From Diploptera punctata (lineage: Eukaryota; Arthropoda; Insecta; Blattodea; Blaberidae): 64,000 nucleotides of DNA. Positions 34,731 through 47,900 of this stretch are shown here, piece after piece. The translations under genes and the position numbers were made by a program. The DNA is taken from contig JASPKZ010003845.1 in assembly GCA_030220185.1 (NCBI GenBank), forward strand, positions 877,501 through 941,500, written 5' to 3'. Under the pieces are notes generated by a model. It was given only the letters and a program-made list of their open reading frames with translations, made no database searches and was not told the DNA's origin. The first letter of the stretch is position 1. Each line of letters begins with the position of its first letter.

Positions 34731-35945
34731 TTAGGCCATTTGTTGACCTGTTTCGGCCTCAAGAGAAACACCATCCAGAAGTCTTTTGAGTGGACGTCCT
34801 GGTCTTCTTCTTCCTGCAGGTTGATATCTTAACATTAGTTTGGGTATTCTGTGATCTTCCATTCGATGAACATGTTGTATCCATCTTGACTTATAATCAG
34901 AAATTTTGTTTTCTAAAGATTCCATGTGTAATTCTTCTAAGATGTCTTAATTTTTTTTGTGATCTAGTAGTGTGTATCCTGCAGTCCTCCGAAGATATCT
35001 CATTTCAGCAGATCTAAGTCTCTGTATATCCTTCTGTTTCAACGTCCATACTTCGCTACCATACAAAAGAGTTGGAAGAGCCAGTGTTTTATACACTTTC
35101 AGTCTTGAATGCTTTTGGACTAACTGTGGCTTGAAGATAGACTTTATTAACCCTAAAATTCTTAAAAATTTAGATATTTTTGCATTTACATCCTTTTCTT
35201 CTTCATATGAGATATTGTATCCTAGATATGTAAAATTATTCACCTGCTCCAAAATTTTATTGTCCAGTACAATTTTACTTCTGACAGGATCTACACCTTG
35301 AAATGCCATATTTTTTGTCTTTTCTGTAGATATCTTTAACCTATATTCTTCTGTAATTTTGTTAAGTTCATACAGACCTTTCTGTAGATTATCTTCGGAA
35401 TTTGCTATTATTATTTGGTCATCTGCAAACAATAGGGTGTTTAATTTTCTATTTTCAGATATTCTTATTCCAAATTTATATGTTTTGTTCCAGCAACATA
35501 TTACTTCATTGATATAAATTGCAAAGAGTGTTGGGGATAGGGGGCAGCCTTGTCTCACACCACGATTTATAATTCCTTCTTCAGAAAATCTGTTATTTAA
35601 TTTAATCTTTATGGTGTTGTCTTTGTAAATATTTTGTATGTTCTGCCGAAGTAAATTTGGTATATTTCTGTCTTCCAATATATTTAAGAGTTTTGATCTC
35701 TTGACTGTGTCGAATGCTTTTTCAAAATCTATGAAAGCAAAATGTGTTTCTAAGTTGAATTCTCTTCTTTTTTCAAGCAATAGTTTAACAGAAAATGCTG
35801 AATCAATACAAGATCGTCCTTTCCTAAATCCATTTTGACATTCCATAAGGAATTTTTCACTGAAACTTTTCAATTTTCCATTTAAAATGTCTGCATAAAT
35901 TTTGTAGCATGTGTTTAACAAACTGATTCCCCTATAGTTATCCAT
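34731..35945 (-). pseudogene. LINE-C reverse transcriptase, one in-frame stop
   Basis: A single frame from 35945 to 34731, broken only by TAA after TLLDHKKN. Motifs: DNYRGISLLNTCYKIYADIL, NGFRKGRSCIDSAF, FAFIDFEKAFDTV (catalytic Asp), NRGVRQGCPLSPTLFAIYI, NTLLFADDQIIIANSEDNLQ (Asp pair), FTYLGYNISYEEEKDV, TLLYGSEVWTLK, RYLRRTAGYTLLDHK. After the stop come RWIQHVHRMEDHRIP and GRRRPGRPLKRLLD. The upstream part (35938-36661) is joined by a frameshift at about 35940 where KMDNYRG should follow. The catalytic core is complete. Confidence 0.85.
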
Positions 35946-36766
35946 TTTCTCTGTGTCTCCTTTCTTGAACAGGGGTTATAACAATGCTTGTCTTCCATTC
36001 TTGTGGTATATCTGCATTTTTGAATACATTATTAAAGAAGGACAACAGTCTTTCATGGAACTGTTTGCCTGCATATTTGTACAATTCAGAATTCAAGCCA
36101 TCTGTGCCAGTTGCCTTCCCATTTTTCAATTTCTTTAAACTATTGTTCAATTCTTCCAATGATATTATGAAATCTGTCTCATTATTATTTCGGAAAATTG
36201 TATCTTCATAGCTATTGTCAGTCCAAAGAGTTTTATAATAATTGAAAAAATCTTCTTTTGTTACTCTGCAATTAATTTTGGTAGATTCTTTAATATCTTT
36301 ATTCAAATGTTTTAATATTTTTAAGGCATTAGGTTGGAGCTTATGCAAATCTGATTCCAAATGTGTTAACAAAATTTAACCATGTTTTACTATGTCTCTT
36401 TCTTATTTCCCTCTTAACAATAGCTCTACAGCGTTTGAATTCTATTTCATTTTCTACTTTTTTTGTGTTCAAATATTTTTTATAAGCTGAATTTTTTTCT
36501 TCAATCAATTGTTTTATTTGATCATCCCAGATTTTTAGAGTTCTATTTCTTCTTTGTTGTATATTTACTTTTCCTAAAGTTTCATTAGCTGCATTTTGAA
36601 TTATCACTTTAATGTTTTTCCATTCTTCTTCGACATCATTACTTTCTGGAGTTGTAGCCATATATTGCTGAATTCTTCTCGAATATAACCATTTAATGCT
36701 GTCATCATAAAATAATTTTACCTTGTACTTTTGTTCTATGCTCTGTTGTTGTTTCTTCTTCTTTAA

Positions 36767-37561
36767 TCATCTTGGTGGAAATCTTATTTTTGCTTCTACT
36801 AGGTAGTGATCTGAACCAATATCATATCCTCTGTAGGCTCTGACATCGAGAAACAATTTAAAAATCTTATTATTTGCAATGAAATAATCAATGATTGATT
36901 TTGAGTCCTGACGATGCCAGGTATACTTATGTATGTTTCTATGATTGTAAAAGGTATTCGTTATACTCAGTTCATTATAGATAGCAAAATCTGTTAATCT
37001 TGTCCCATTCCTATTGCTGGTTGGTTTGCCAAATGTTCCAATATTATTGTTGACTTGAGCATTGCCCACTCTGGCATTTAAATCTCCTATTATGAGAATG
37101 TAATCATTTCTATTAATTTTGCTATAAATTTCTTGTAATATTTTATAGAATTCTTCATTGTCTTCTTCACGACCTTCCTCTGGCGCATATACACCCAAGA
37201 ACTGTCAAATTACCTCTATTTATTTTCAGTCAAAGCTCTAATATTCTTTCATTCCAGTAAGTGTAGTGTTGAATTTTATTTCTTATGGTTTTATTAATCC
37301 AGATCATTACTCCAGCTTGTCCATGGGTTTTCCTGTGGACACCGCTATATATTTGTACATAATTTTGTGTTTCTTTCGTTCCTTTAAGTTTCTTCTTAGT
37401 TCTGTAGTTACTGCAATATCAATGTTTCTATTTTTAAATATACTGTCTAGTTCTTCTTCTTTTTCATGGATGCTTCGGACATTCCAGGTTGCATATCTTA
37501 CAATATCATTGTGCCGTTTTCTTTTAACCATATTTCTTTGCTGTGGGTCGTCATATTTCAA
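36767..37561 (-). pseudogene. LINE-C endonuclease domain, disrupted
   Basis: Minus strand: DIVRYATWNVRSIHEKEEEL (N-terminal Asn motif), NIDIAVTTELRRNLK (Glu motif), then a frameshifted AGVMIWINK with a stop, then VYAPEEGREEDNEEF, YILIIGDLNARVGN, TFYNHRNIHKYTW, SIIDYFIANN and IGSDHYLVEAKI. These are the motifs of the exonuclease/endonuclease/phosphatase fold used to nick target DNA. At least two frameshifts lie at 37200-37310. Confidence 0.85.
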
Positions 37562-37850
37562 TTCCTTCTGGCTTTTTTCGTGTTGAGACTTGAAAGTAGT
37601 TTTGAAGTTCCTTAGGACAGGTTACTGGCCCGACGCTAAGTAGTCCAGTGGTAGGGCTGCTACCTTTTAGTCCCTGGACAGACATTAGGATACCGCATTT
37701 ACTCAGTACCTGATGGAACGGTTATACCGCCGTGACTCGGTCCTCAGAGCCTCGTTTGTGAAAACAGGTTGTACCACGAGAAGGTGAGGATGAGAATTGG
37801 GTAGGAGAGGTTATACACACGTCACTACCCCTTACAACCCAATTTTAATG
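37562..37850 (-). other. LINE-C 5' region
   Basis: GC-richer sequence upstream of the endonuclease frame, with conserved-looking words (CTGTCCAGGGACTAAAAGG, ACCTGTTTTCAC). It is probably the 5' UTR and internal promoter of the LINE. The boundary near 37850 is a change back to AT-rich DNA. Confidence 0.5.
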
Positions 37851-38894
37851 TTTAAACAATTATTGTTTTCGGTCACCATAGCAAAAACTTTTAAATTTTG
37901 ATTCAATTGGGACATTCCTAGTTTTTACAATGTTCATAATTTCCAATTAAATTTTATGAATATTGAAGCAAATTTCTTTGCTATTTCTATTTTCATTATA
38001 TCGTGACATTCCTTGTTACCCCCCCTATGATCTTGATTTGTAAACAAGAGAAACAAGAGAAATATTAAATTTACTCGTAATAATAAAAATTCTGGAGTTA
38101 ATTTGTATATGGGTGTGATATCACTTGACCTAAAATTTGACCAGGGCTGATATAGAACTTGAGAAAACTCATATAACAAAAAAGGTTGCTGTGACACTAC
38201 AGAACTAGCCCCATCTGGTGATTAAAACAGCGCCGTATAATTTACCTTATCATTATTGGTTGGAATTATGTATCTCTGTGATAATAACAATTTAACTTTT
38301 TTATGAAGGCTACAGATGATTTAATTAGACATTTTTTACCTGCACAGTCAGTTTTTGATGTGAAGCTTGGTTCTCCAAGCGACTATCCCCGATCAGAAAA
38401 AATATCTGTAGTTTTTATGCCATTCTTCGTTTGCTTATACGAGTTTTAAAATTATAATAATTATGTCGACACAATTTTTCTTTCGAGACTGAGCCTTGGA
38501 AGTCGCAGAAGAAGTAATGCCGCTGAAATAAATTAAAATGGTATAGTATACCTACTTACGTATTTAAGTAATTTTTGTTGTATTCTACTGCAACGTTGGC
38601 AAAGCAACTGTTCATACGAAAGCAAAATGTTAATTTAGAATACATCGTAGGTTTATAAAGATTCACGAAATTAAAACTGTTAAAAATTATTATACATAAT
38701 GTAGATGTGTCTGTATTTTCTTCATCTTCTGACCTCTGTAGTTACAGGCAAATCGCCCGTTCTGGCATGATACGAATTGGTCAGCCTATCTGTTGTAGGG
38801 TCTCCCCAGGCATCTTCTACCCCATGGTTGGTAACGTAATGCTTTCAACAGTAACCTTCTTCTGGTATTCTCAAAATATGCTGTTTACATTTTT
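37851..38894. other. No gene recognised
   Basis: Several frames of 60-90 codons lack motifs. No second copy of this stretch was seen. Confidence 0.45.
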
Positions 38895-39250
38895 TCTTTC
38901 ATTTGTTTTTGCGCGATAGTGCGTTTTATCGTACTTACAGCAGTGGCGACCGGGATTGAAAGTTCAACTTCCTACATTTCGGGGTTGTCAACCTAAAATA
39001 CTATACTGTAATAAAATAACTATACTGTAATATTACATATTACAAATACGCGTGTGGGAAGTAAAACCACTGCCCTCTATGTATACTATATACAATGTAT
39101 ATACAAAAAATATTCAAAAGCCAGTGTTAATATTCATTATACGAAACAAATCACTGCATTTTAAATGAACTGAACTTTATTTGAAACAATATAAAACAAT
39201 AAATACGTACTTGCCGCCATTTTATCACAAATTGGTCTCACGGCCTCTTA
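38895..39250 (+). repeat. Repeat H, copy 2
   Basis: Same 330-bp sequence as 28755-29085 in the opposite direction, with an extra near-tandem ATACTATACTGTAATA duplication at 38998-39032. The frame reading through copy 1 is not conserved. Confidence 0.7.
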
Positions 39251-39277
39251 ATTTATTACTAGGGAGCTGATTTTTAT

Positions 39278-39405
39278 GTTTGTGTGTGAAACAAGATAAA
39301 AGACAGTCAAAAGTCTTACTTCTCATTATACTATTCAACTGTTTGTATGTGAAACCAAACAAGACAGTCATAAGTCTAACTTCTCATTATACTATGTTGT
39401 AATCT
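39278..39405. repeat. Two tandem 63-bp units
   Basis: GTTTGTnTGTGAAAC...AGACAGTCAnAAGTCTnACTTC and TCATTATACTAT start at 39278 and 39341. Confidence 0.8.
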
Positions 39406-40865
39406 TAACTTTTAGAACATAAAAATTTAGCGATTTACACCGATATGAAAACCAATAATTAATTCCCTTTCTTCTACTGTAGTATTTCTACCTTTGCGCC
39501 CCATTCCAGCTTAATCTGCAGCCAGAACACACACAACTACACGGCAAAGTATTCAAGGCTAGAGTGAATAACAACACTACCAGACCCACCCACAATCGAC
39601 TTCATGTAAACATTCTGTTGACCAAAACTTAATACTGTATCAATACTTTTTGTTTGTTAATTTTTATTGTTCATGTACAAATTATTTTTACTCGTTAATT
39701 GTCATGTTTAAACAGAGGAAACTGCGTGTATTTAACTTCATAGAGTTCAATTTAAAAGTGTACATTTTTGTTTTTGTACGTAGTGAAGAAATAATGAAAT
39801 TATTTATTTCTGTCCGTGTTATTTGTAAGTTTATCAATACTTTCTGCACTAATTGTAAATAGTTCACTGCACTCTCTTAAATTTCTCTCAACATCTTCTT
39901 AGTGATTAAACTGAGAGGTGTGAAATTCTAAATACATACAACCAGTTATCTGTTCAATTATTTTATTATTTATCGTTTATGATGAGTATAGGGAAAGAAC
40001 CAGGTACGTCACTTTTTCGTTGAAACCTTGAAAACTTACTTTTAGTTGTACAACGTCACATACTTCATTACATGTATGCCAAACTTTGGAGGTTAACAAA
40101 CACATGACTGAACTGTATTATTTACTGTTTCACATTTCTAATTGAAAGTGCTTTCTATGGAGAATGTAATGACACCTCAAACTGCAATTCAAAAAAAAAA
40201 TTACTTACCTGATTCTTTCCCTGCACCCTTCACATTATGCTTATAATTGTAAAATCGTACTATTAAAAACTAATAGAGATTGTGCAAAAAAAATTATTCG
40301 TTATTTAATACAACAATTTATATTGTAACATCACTATGAACATTTATCATGGAACATCATTATATTTAATTTAATTTATTTTAATTTAATTATCTTCAGT
40401 ATAAACTAATGTAATAAAATCCCTTTGAATGAATGAATTACTATATGAGGTTCTTGGTTTTTCTCCAGCTGATGTCCATTGAAATATTTTTAGGTCATCT
40501 TTGTTATTGCAACCTCAATTAGGTGTCCGTACTATTTTGTGCTCCCCCTTTTTTAATTCTGTCGCTTACTTTCTTCAATGCTTTCATCCGTCTGAATATT
40601 TTGTTCTTGAATTTTCGGTCTTGTATGCCTTATTGAAATTAATAATTTGATATTATAATATTAGGATCGCGTGATGGGGATTGGTATTACATTGAACAGT
40701 GCTTGATTTTTAAAGATTATATATTTGATAAAGTTTCTTGTTTTGTATATCTAGGCTCCTTAATCCTGTCTTTGCAAATGTTACTTAGAAGCAACATAGC
40801 TTTAATTGAAGTTCTCTTATCAGCCATATGTTAATCGTTAGTTACCACTGTTGGTTGGAAGAACT
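39406..40865. other. No gene recognised
   Basis: About 1.4 kb of AT-rich sequence. The 70-codon frame at 39650-39862 has no recognisable domain. Confidence 0.45.
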
Positions 40866-40869
40866 AAAT

Positions 40870-41985
40870 ATGACTACTAACTCACTGGCACTAATTGAAT
40901 CCATATGTTCATCAGGTCACCTACAAAGCTCTCCCTACATCTCTATCCTGAGGTAATGTTTTCCAGTCAACCTCTGTAAACCCTACTTCCCCTAAAAACC
41001 ATGGTTAATATTATTTTCATTATTGGCCTACCTACCAGGTGATTTCCCTCTGGTTTTCCTATACGAGTTTCCATTCCCATCTTTCTTTCCCCATTCGTGC
41101 CATATGTCCTGCCTATCGAAGTCTACGAGACCTAACTGTTCTTATTATATCTGATTTTACATAAAAATAATGTAGCTTACTATTATGAAATCTTCTCCAT
41201 TCACCTGCCTGTTCATCTCCCCTTAGTACAAAAATGTACCTAAAAACTTTATTCTCAAATACTCGTAATCTTCTCTCTTCCCTTAAAGTAAGAGTCCATG
41301 TTTCGTATACATATAATATAACTAGGAGAATAACAGTTTTATAGTTCACCGCTGTGGTCTCGAGGTAGCGTGCTGCCTTGTCACGCAGCGGGCCCGGGTT
41401 CGATCCCCGGTCGGGACAGTTTTTCTGGGTGAGGCTTTTATCGGGGTTTTTCCTCACCTGTAAGACAAATGTCAGGAAAACTTTAAGGCCCATACGGTCC
41501 CCGAAATCATATGGCCATCGCAATCACCATCATTCATATTCATCTTAGATTAAGCTTAGGATTAGGGACTCTCCTGGCGCACCACTATCATCATCATCGC
41601 CCATCATATCATCGGGGCAACTTAACCCCGCCTTCCAGGCGCCCCAACGTCAGGAGTGGGTTACAAGTACGTCATGCCAGGAGAGAACACCAGGAATGTC
41701 GAAAGACAACCTGGGGCATTTGCAAAAAAAAAAAAAAAAACAGTTTTATATATTTTCAGTTTAACATTTTTTGAAAGGAGTTGGGATGACAAGAGTCCCT
41801 GTAATGCATAATAACAATCATTTCCAGAAGTATGCCTATGTTAAATTTCTTTGTACATTTCATTCGTGTTTGTAATTGTTGTTCCTAGGTATTTCAGTTT
41901 AGCCACTTCTTCAAAATTTCCCTCGTTTGTCATTAACTGTCCATTTCTATTATATAACATATTGTTATGTGTGGCCATATATTAA
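40870..41985 (-). mobile_element. LINE-A copy interrupted by SINE-A
   Basis: 40870-41343 and 41739-41985 join into one minus-strand LINE-A, with terminus CAATTAGTGCCAGTGAGTTA (40905-40886). C-terminal blocks include a recognisable LYVYETWTLTLREERRL frame. Upstream blocks run to the region encoding NMLYNRNGQLMTNEGNFEEV-like sequence. Stops and indels are present throughout. Confidence 0.8.
41344..41738 (+). mobile_element. SINE-A/X with poly(A) and 12-bp target-site duplication
   Basis: Complete SINE: head TTCACCGCTGTGGTCTCGA...GGGCCCGGGTTCGATCCCC, central domain, X tail ending CTGGGGCATTTGC, then poly(A). It is flanked by AACAGTTTTATA (41332-41343 and 41739-41750). Removing it restores the LINE-A sequence. 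It is probably one of the youngest insertions here, judged by its intact boundaries. Confidence 0.92.
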
Positions 41986-44900
41986 ATATATCACAATTAA
42001 ATACCCTATTATAAATAAAAAATATATACTCAATAATTGTTTTCACATAATTTCAAAATTCAGAAAGGATTAATTATTAAATTACACTAATAATGTAAGA
42101 AAAGATTTTAAGGTATTACAGATAGGAATGAGATGCAGAAAGAAGTTAAACATACGCTCAATTCTGGAAATGTATGCTACTATGCATTACAGGGATTCTT
42201 GTCCTCTCAACTTTTCTAAAAAAAACATTAAACTTAAAATGTATAAAAAAGTTATTCTCCCAGTTATTATTATGTAGATGCTAAACGTGGACTCTTACTT
42301 TAAGGGAGGAGAAAACATTACGACTATTTGAGAATAAAATTATTATAATTTTTTTCTGGACCAGAGAGAGATGAACAGTCAGGTGAATAGAGAAGACTAC
42401 ATAGCAGTGAGCTACATAACCTTTATGGTAAATCAAATATAATAAGTCTCGTAAACTGAGATGGGCAGGAGATGTGACACGAATTGGAAATGAATTAAGG
42501 GTATGGAAACTCCTTTTTAGGAAAACTATAGGAAAGTACCCAATAGGGAAGCCAAGATTGAGATTGGAGAATAACATTAACCATGATTTGAAGGAAATAG
42601 ATTATGTACGAGATAAATTGTAAACGTAAGTTCAGGATAATGATATATGGAGATCTTACGTCCGCGTTGGCAATGAACCTACGGGTTCGATAGCGGCAGT
42701 GAGTTAGTTTTTGCTAACACTACTGCTACTAAATAAATAAATATAATATGTGAATTTAAAACTCGTTAATAACTTTTGATTACATAAAATATTCTGGGTA
42801 AATTACAAATGTTTGCTTGCACCTATTTCTGTTTATTGGATATAAAATATAAACAAGTTTTGAATTAATTTTGTAGCAAAAACTTTATCTGCTATGTTTG
42901 CAATTAATAACAGAGTAATGTTTATTCTAGTAATGATTTTTCATATATAATTATGAAGCATATTATATTTATGCATGAAGTGTAGACTTGCCCAGATGGA
43001 TGTATGTCCAAAGCGCATGCGTCAATAAAGGGGTGCGCACCCCGCCAAGTTTCTGATAACAAAACACAGAGTGTGCGAGACAGTGCTAGTCACGTGAAGT
43101 GGTACAGAAACAAGTGAGTAATGTAACTCGTCGTCTCACTCATTTTTTAATAAACAAGACTTAAAGATGAAATTTAGGGTAAAATAAGGTAAATTCGTAG
43201 TAGGGTTTAGTTCCTATTTTTTTTATTTTCCTAAAATAATATATTCAATTTCTCTCCATTTATCAAATAAAATATTTGATTTAAAAAAATACAATTACAG
43301 TGTCATAACATGTTTCATAAAATTTTAAAATTGCATTACTAAATATGTGCCAATAGGGTAAACATACATAATTTTGAAAACATAAATTTTCACGAGAGCT
43401 TATTAATATTCAAATAAGTTATTAATGATAGGATATTTGCTTTACTTCTGATGAAGAGATATGTATCATAAGAATTTAGCTATGACTTAAGAACTTTACC
43501 CTTATGATAGATTAAGAAAAATGCTGTATTTCTGACATATTAATCTACAAAATAAAAAATCACTAAAATCTGACTTATGTACTTTTACCCTAATGCCACA
43601 GAAATAACCACAGCCACGAAATTACCAATCTCCACCTTAGTTAAATTGATGGTGATATGAGCAGTGGGCTAGTGGTTATTATCTTGCCTCTGGTTCCGAG
43701 GGACGCGGGTTCAAACCCGACCGTATACGATGGATTTTTAGAATTGAAAAATCCAAGGAACAAGTCCTCCGGAAGGAACTTTAATGCTTGGGTCCCGGGC
43801 TGAAGATTTTCAGGCTCGTAAAAGAACCACAAATCTGAATAAAAGGCCTCTGTGCAAAATTTAACGACATTCATCCATTCAAGTAATACCTTAGTTGTGT
43901 ACTAGATGTCACGTTGAGGCGATGTGGTAACCACGTGTTACTCGTGACATCTGTAAGTAAATAAGCGTAACTAAATTAGCATGGTTGACAAGCCTCCTCT
44001 AGGGAGCACCCATGACCCCACGTGCGATGTATGGAGTATACACACACACACACATGTTTCATTTTTGCTTTTTAATTAATTTAATTAATTTTTTATGTCA
44101 ATTTTGAGACTGTATCTTAAATGGATGACAGTATAATTTATTTCATTTTTTTTATTGTTAAATCCTTCGAGAAAAAATAAAAACTCAGGAAGACATAGTC
44201 GTAGATGGGAGGGTTATATTCTGATGGATCTTAGAGAACTGGATATCAGAGAAATGAACTGGAATCAGTTGCTTCAGATACCAGTAGAGACTGTTAGTAA
44301 ATATGACATTAAACTCGGGTATTCCACGAGCTATGGATGGAGTTAGTGAGTTAGTTATTTCACTTAGATAGTGTTTGAAGTTAGTAGCTATGCCCCTTTA
44401 AATTTCATCTTTTAAGTTCTGTTATTTATTGTTTAATATTTTAAGATAGAATGAAGATTAACTATTCCTGACCGGCGGTGAACTATTCCTACTGACCTAG
44501 TTCATCATTGTGAACTGTATTTTCAGTGGATATAGTCAGTTTGTTATATTTTACAAAAGGTGTACCACGTTTATCATTCTAAGTATTTAAAAATAAAGAT
44601 AGTGTTTTCTTAAACTTAATCGAAAATAAATCACCTTATTTTTTTATTTGTAAATTGTATTTGCTTTAGATAACTAGATTGAATTCTGTGGTAACAGGGT
44701 AAACATACGTAAGTCTGAAAACATAACTTTTAACGAGAACTTATTAATATTCAAATGATTTATTAACAACAGGAGATTTGTATTACACTTGACCAAGAGA
44801 TATTTACCATAATAAATTAGCTATCACTTAAGAACTTTACCCTTATGATAGAGGAAGGAAAATGCTGTATTTCTGACATATTAATCTACAAAATAAAATC

Positions 44901-47900
44901 ACTAATATTGGACTTTCATACTTTTTACCCTAATGCCATATAATTTAGGTTTGAGTTTAAGCTTGTCTTAAACTTTACAAGCTAATATGATTGGTTCAGT
45001 AGATTGCAAACTCAGCTGAACGATTCACCATCGGCAGTAGGTTATCTTTGTAATTACCAATATGAAATAAAATGTATTCTACTAAAAACCCAGATCATTA
45101 ATAATATATGATCTAACAATTTTACTTAATATAATAAACATAATTTTTAAACATAATTACAATTTAAATGTTGAATAATGTATTGACAGATTTTACACTT
45201 TATAATTGGAACGGTCAAGTTACAAAAATTAATACAACTAGGCCTATAAATATAATTAATACTGACACTATATTTTTAATTGTTTGACTCTCTGGTCTAG
45301 TAGTTATATTCCTTGCCTCTCTAGCCCCAAGGTGTGCGGGATCAAACCAGTCTGGATCGATGGATGTTTAGGGTGGACCAAGTCCTCCGACAGAGACTTT
45401 AAGCAGTGGGTCCTGAGTATGAATATTTTCAGGCTCGTAAAAGAACCTCAAGCCTAAATTAGTGCCTTTGAGCAAAATTTAACCGCCCTTCCCCATCCAA
45501 GTAATAGCTTAGTTACCTAGTAGAGCTCTCATTGAAGCGATATGCTGACCACATGTCATTCACTGACATATGTAGGGATATACGCTTAACTAAATTTGCT
45601 TGTTCAAGAAACTCTCATTAAGGGAGTACCCATTTCTTCATGAGGCACGTATGGATTATATATATATATATATAATTAACTCTAACTCACTGGCTCTATC
45701 GAACCCGTAGGTTCATGGCCGCGAGGACATAAGTTCTCCATAAATCCCTATCCTGAGCTAATGTTTTCATATCTCCCCTGTATAATCTACTTCCCTCAAA
45801 TCGTGAACAATATTATTCTCCCACATCATTCTTGGTCTACCAACTGGGCGTTTTCCCTCTGGTTTTCCTACCAGAAGCTTCCATGCATCTCTTTATGACG
45901 TGTCACATGTCCTGCCGATCGCAGCCTAATAGACTTAACTGTTCTTATTATATATGGCTTCCTATATATATAATGTAGCTCACTATTATGAAGTTTTCTC
46001 CATTCACCTGTCTGTTCATCTCTTTTTGGCCCAATAATTTTCCTAAGAACTTTTTTCTCTAATACTCCCATACACATATATATTCATAAATAAAATTTAG
46101 GCTATTTCATGCGATCGTGACATTTGTGAGTATTCAATCGGATAAAAAGTTAATGTTAGCATCATGTTGGCCAATGTGATAACGCACGTTTCCGCTAAAG
46201 CCAATTGCCAACATGTTTATTCACATATAAGAGGATTCTGTCTCAGGGATCTACATAGCGTGTAAGTTAGGGTGAGAAAATGGACAAGTTATTGCTAGTT
46301 TGGGCAAGTTCACATGTTTGTTAGCCTATTTTTGTGATAAGTTGGTTACACTATCTGAGAATATTGTATATATACTTAGATTATAAATATGATGATTTTA
46401 GGATACTTTGAACTCAACTTCTCACTTAATTCTAAGGCATTTATATCACATGATGGGGGAAAAATCAGCATATACATTTCTCATAAGTAATGCCACGAGT
46501 GATTTCCAAATTATCGATAAATTCACGACTCACGAAGTGAGGAGTGAATTTATCTAGAGAATTTGGAAATCAAGAGTGGCATTTGTTAGGACTATTTAAC
46601 GAATAAAATAAAGCTGTTTACTCACAAATCATTATTTAACTACAGTTATTTAAAAATATTTTTATATTTAAAGTAAACGGTGATGTTTGAAAACTAATGA
46701 GAAACGATAGGTAGCCTACGCTTCTACTGCTTCTTTTGTTTATCACTGCAACCAGATCATACTATTTATTGCCAAAGGAACGCAATATTGTAAGAATGCT
46801 CTCTAGTGGAGAAAAAATGAAACACATCAATCTGTATATTAATTCATTTTTTGATGTCGTATACATTTAAGAAAGTGCAAACAGTGGTTTCTTTTTTTGG
46901 TGGTATAATCAATTGCTACAAATGTTGACATGTAAGCACTATTATATACAATCTGGTAGCCGTATTTGTTATAGGCTCAGTCACTGCAAAATAACGGTCA
47001 GACCTGTTCAGAATATTAAAAAGGAGGAGCTTTGCTTAATATATGATAATCCTAACGTTGATAATTATTTCGTGAAACACGTCTCTGATTGGTTGTAATA
47101 CAGAAATCATTGAAACGTGATTGGTCATTGACTCCCATTTGGGGCATGAGTTAAATAGTCTCAGATATTTATTTAGTCACAGCAACACAACAATCTGTTT
47201 TTTTATATAGATGGCATGGTTAATACCTCTAGCGCCCCGCTATTGTATAAAGTCCTGAAATTCAATGTTCCTAGGAACATGTCCCTGTGTTTGAGCCTTT
47301 GGCATGGGTTCCCTGAAGTTGTCCCCGCCCGGAGAACCGAATGGGGGATTATTTGACACCCGGAAAATTTTACCACAGTGGAACCCATGTCCGAATTTCT
47401 TGACGGTTGTATTTTTACGCTGAAAGATCGTCATTCTTCCGATCAAGGTACTTTTTTCGTCTGGCTTATCAACTTCGACTAGTCAAAGAGAGATGAACAG
47501 GCAGGTGAATGGAGAATACTACAAAACAGTGAACTACGTGGTCTTTATAGGAAGCCAGATATAATAAGAACAGTTAAGTCTCGTTGACTGCGATGGGCAA
47601 GACATGTGGCACGAATGGGGAATGAAGACGTGCATGGAAGCTTCTTGTAGGAAAACCAGAAAGAAAACGCCCAGTTGGTAGACCTATAATGAGGTGAAAG
47701 AATAACATTAACTATGATTTGAGGGAAGTAGATTATATAAGGAATGATTGGAAAACATTAGCGCAGGATAGGGATATATGGAAAGCTTATGTCCGCGCGG
47801 CCATGAACCTAAGGGTTCGATAGTGAGTTACTGAGTTAGTGAGTTAGTTGATTGGTGGCATGATGGAATAGAACCCTAAAAACTAATATAACATATGTAG

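Larger units (their letters stand above)
34696..37850 (-). mobile_element. LINE-C, near full length
   Basis: About 3.15 kb on the minus strand with 5' UTR, endonuclease, linker, reverse transcriptase and 3' end in the expected order. The 3' terminus has the stem AGGTCA-ACAAA-TGGCCT (34732-34747) and a (ATG)n tail at 34696-34715. LINE-B has the same architecture and tail type. It is the most complete autonomous-type element in the window, but it is disabled by frameshifts and stops. Confidence 0.85.
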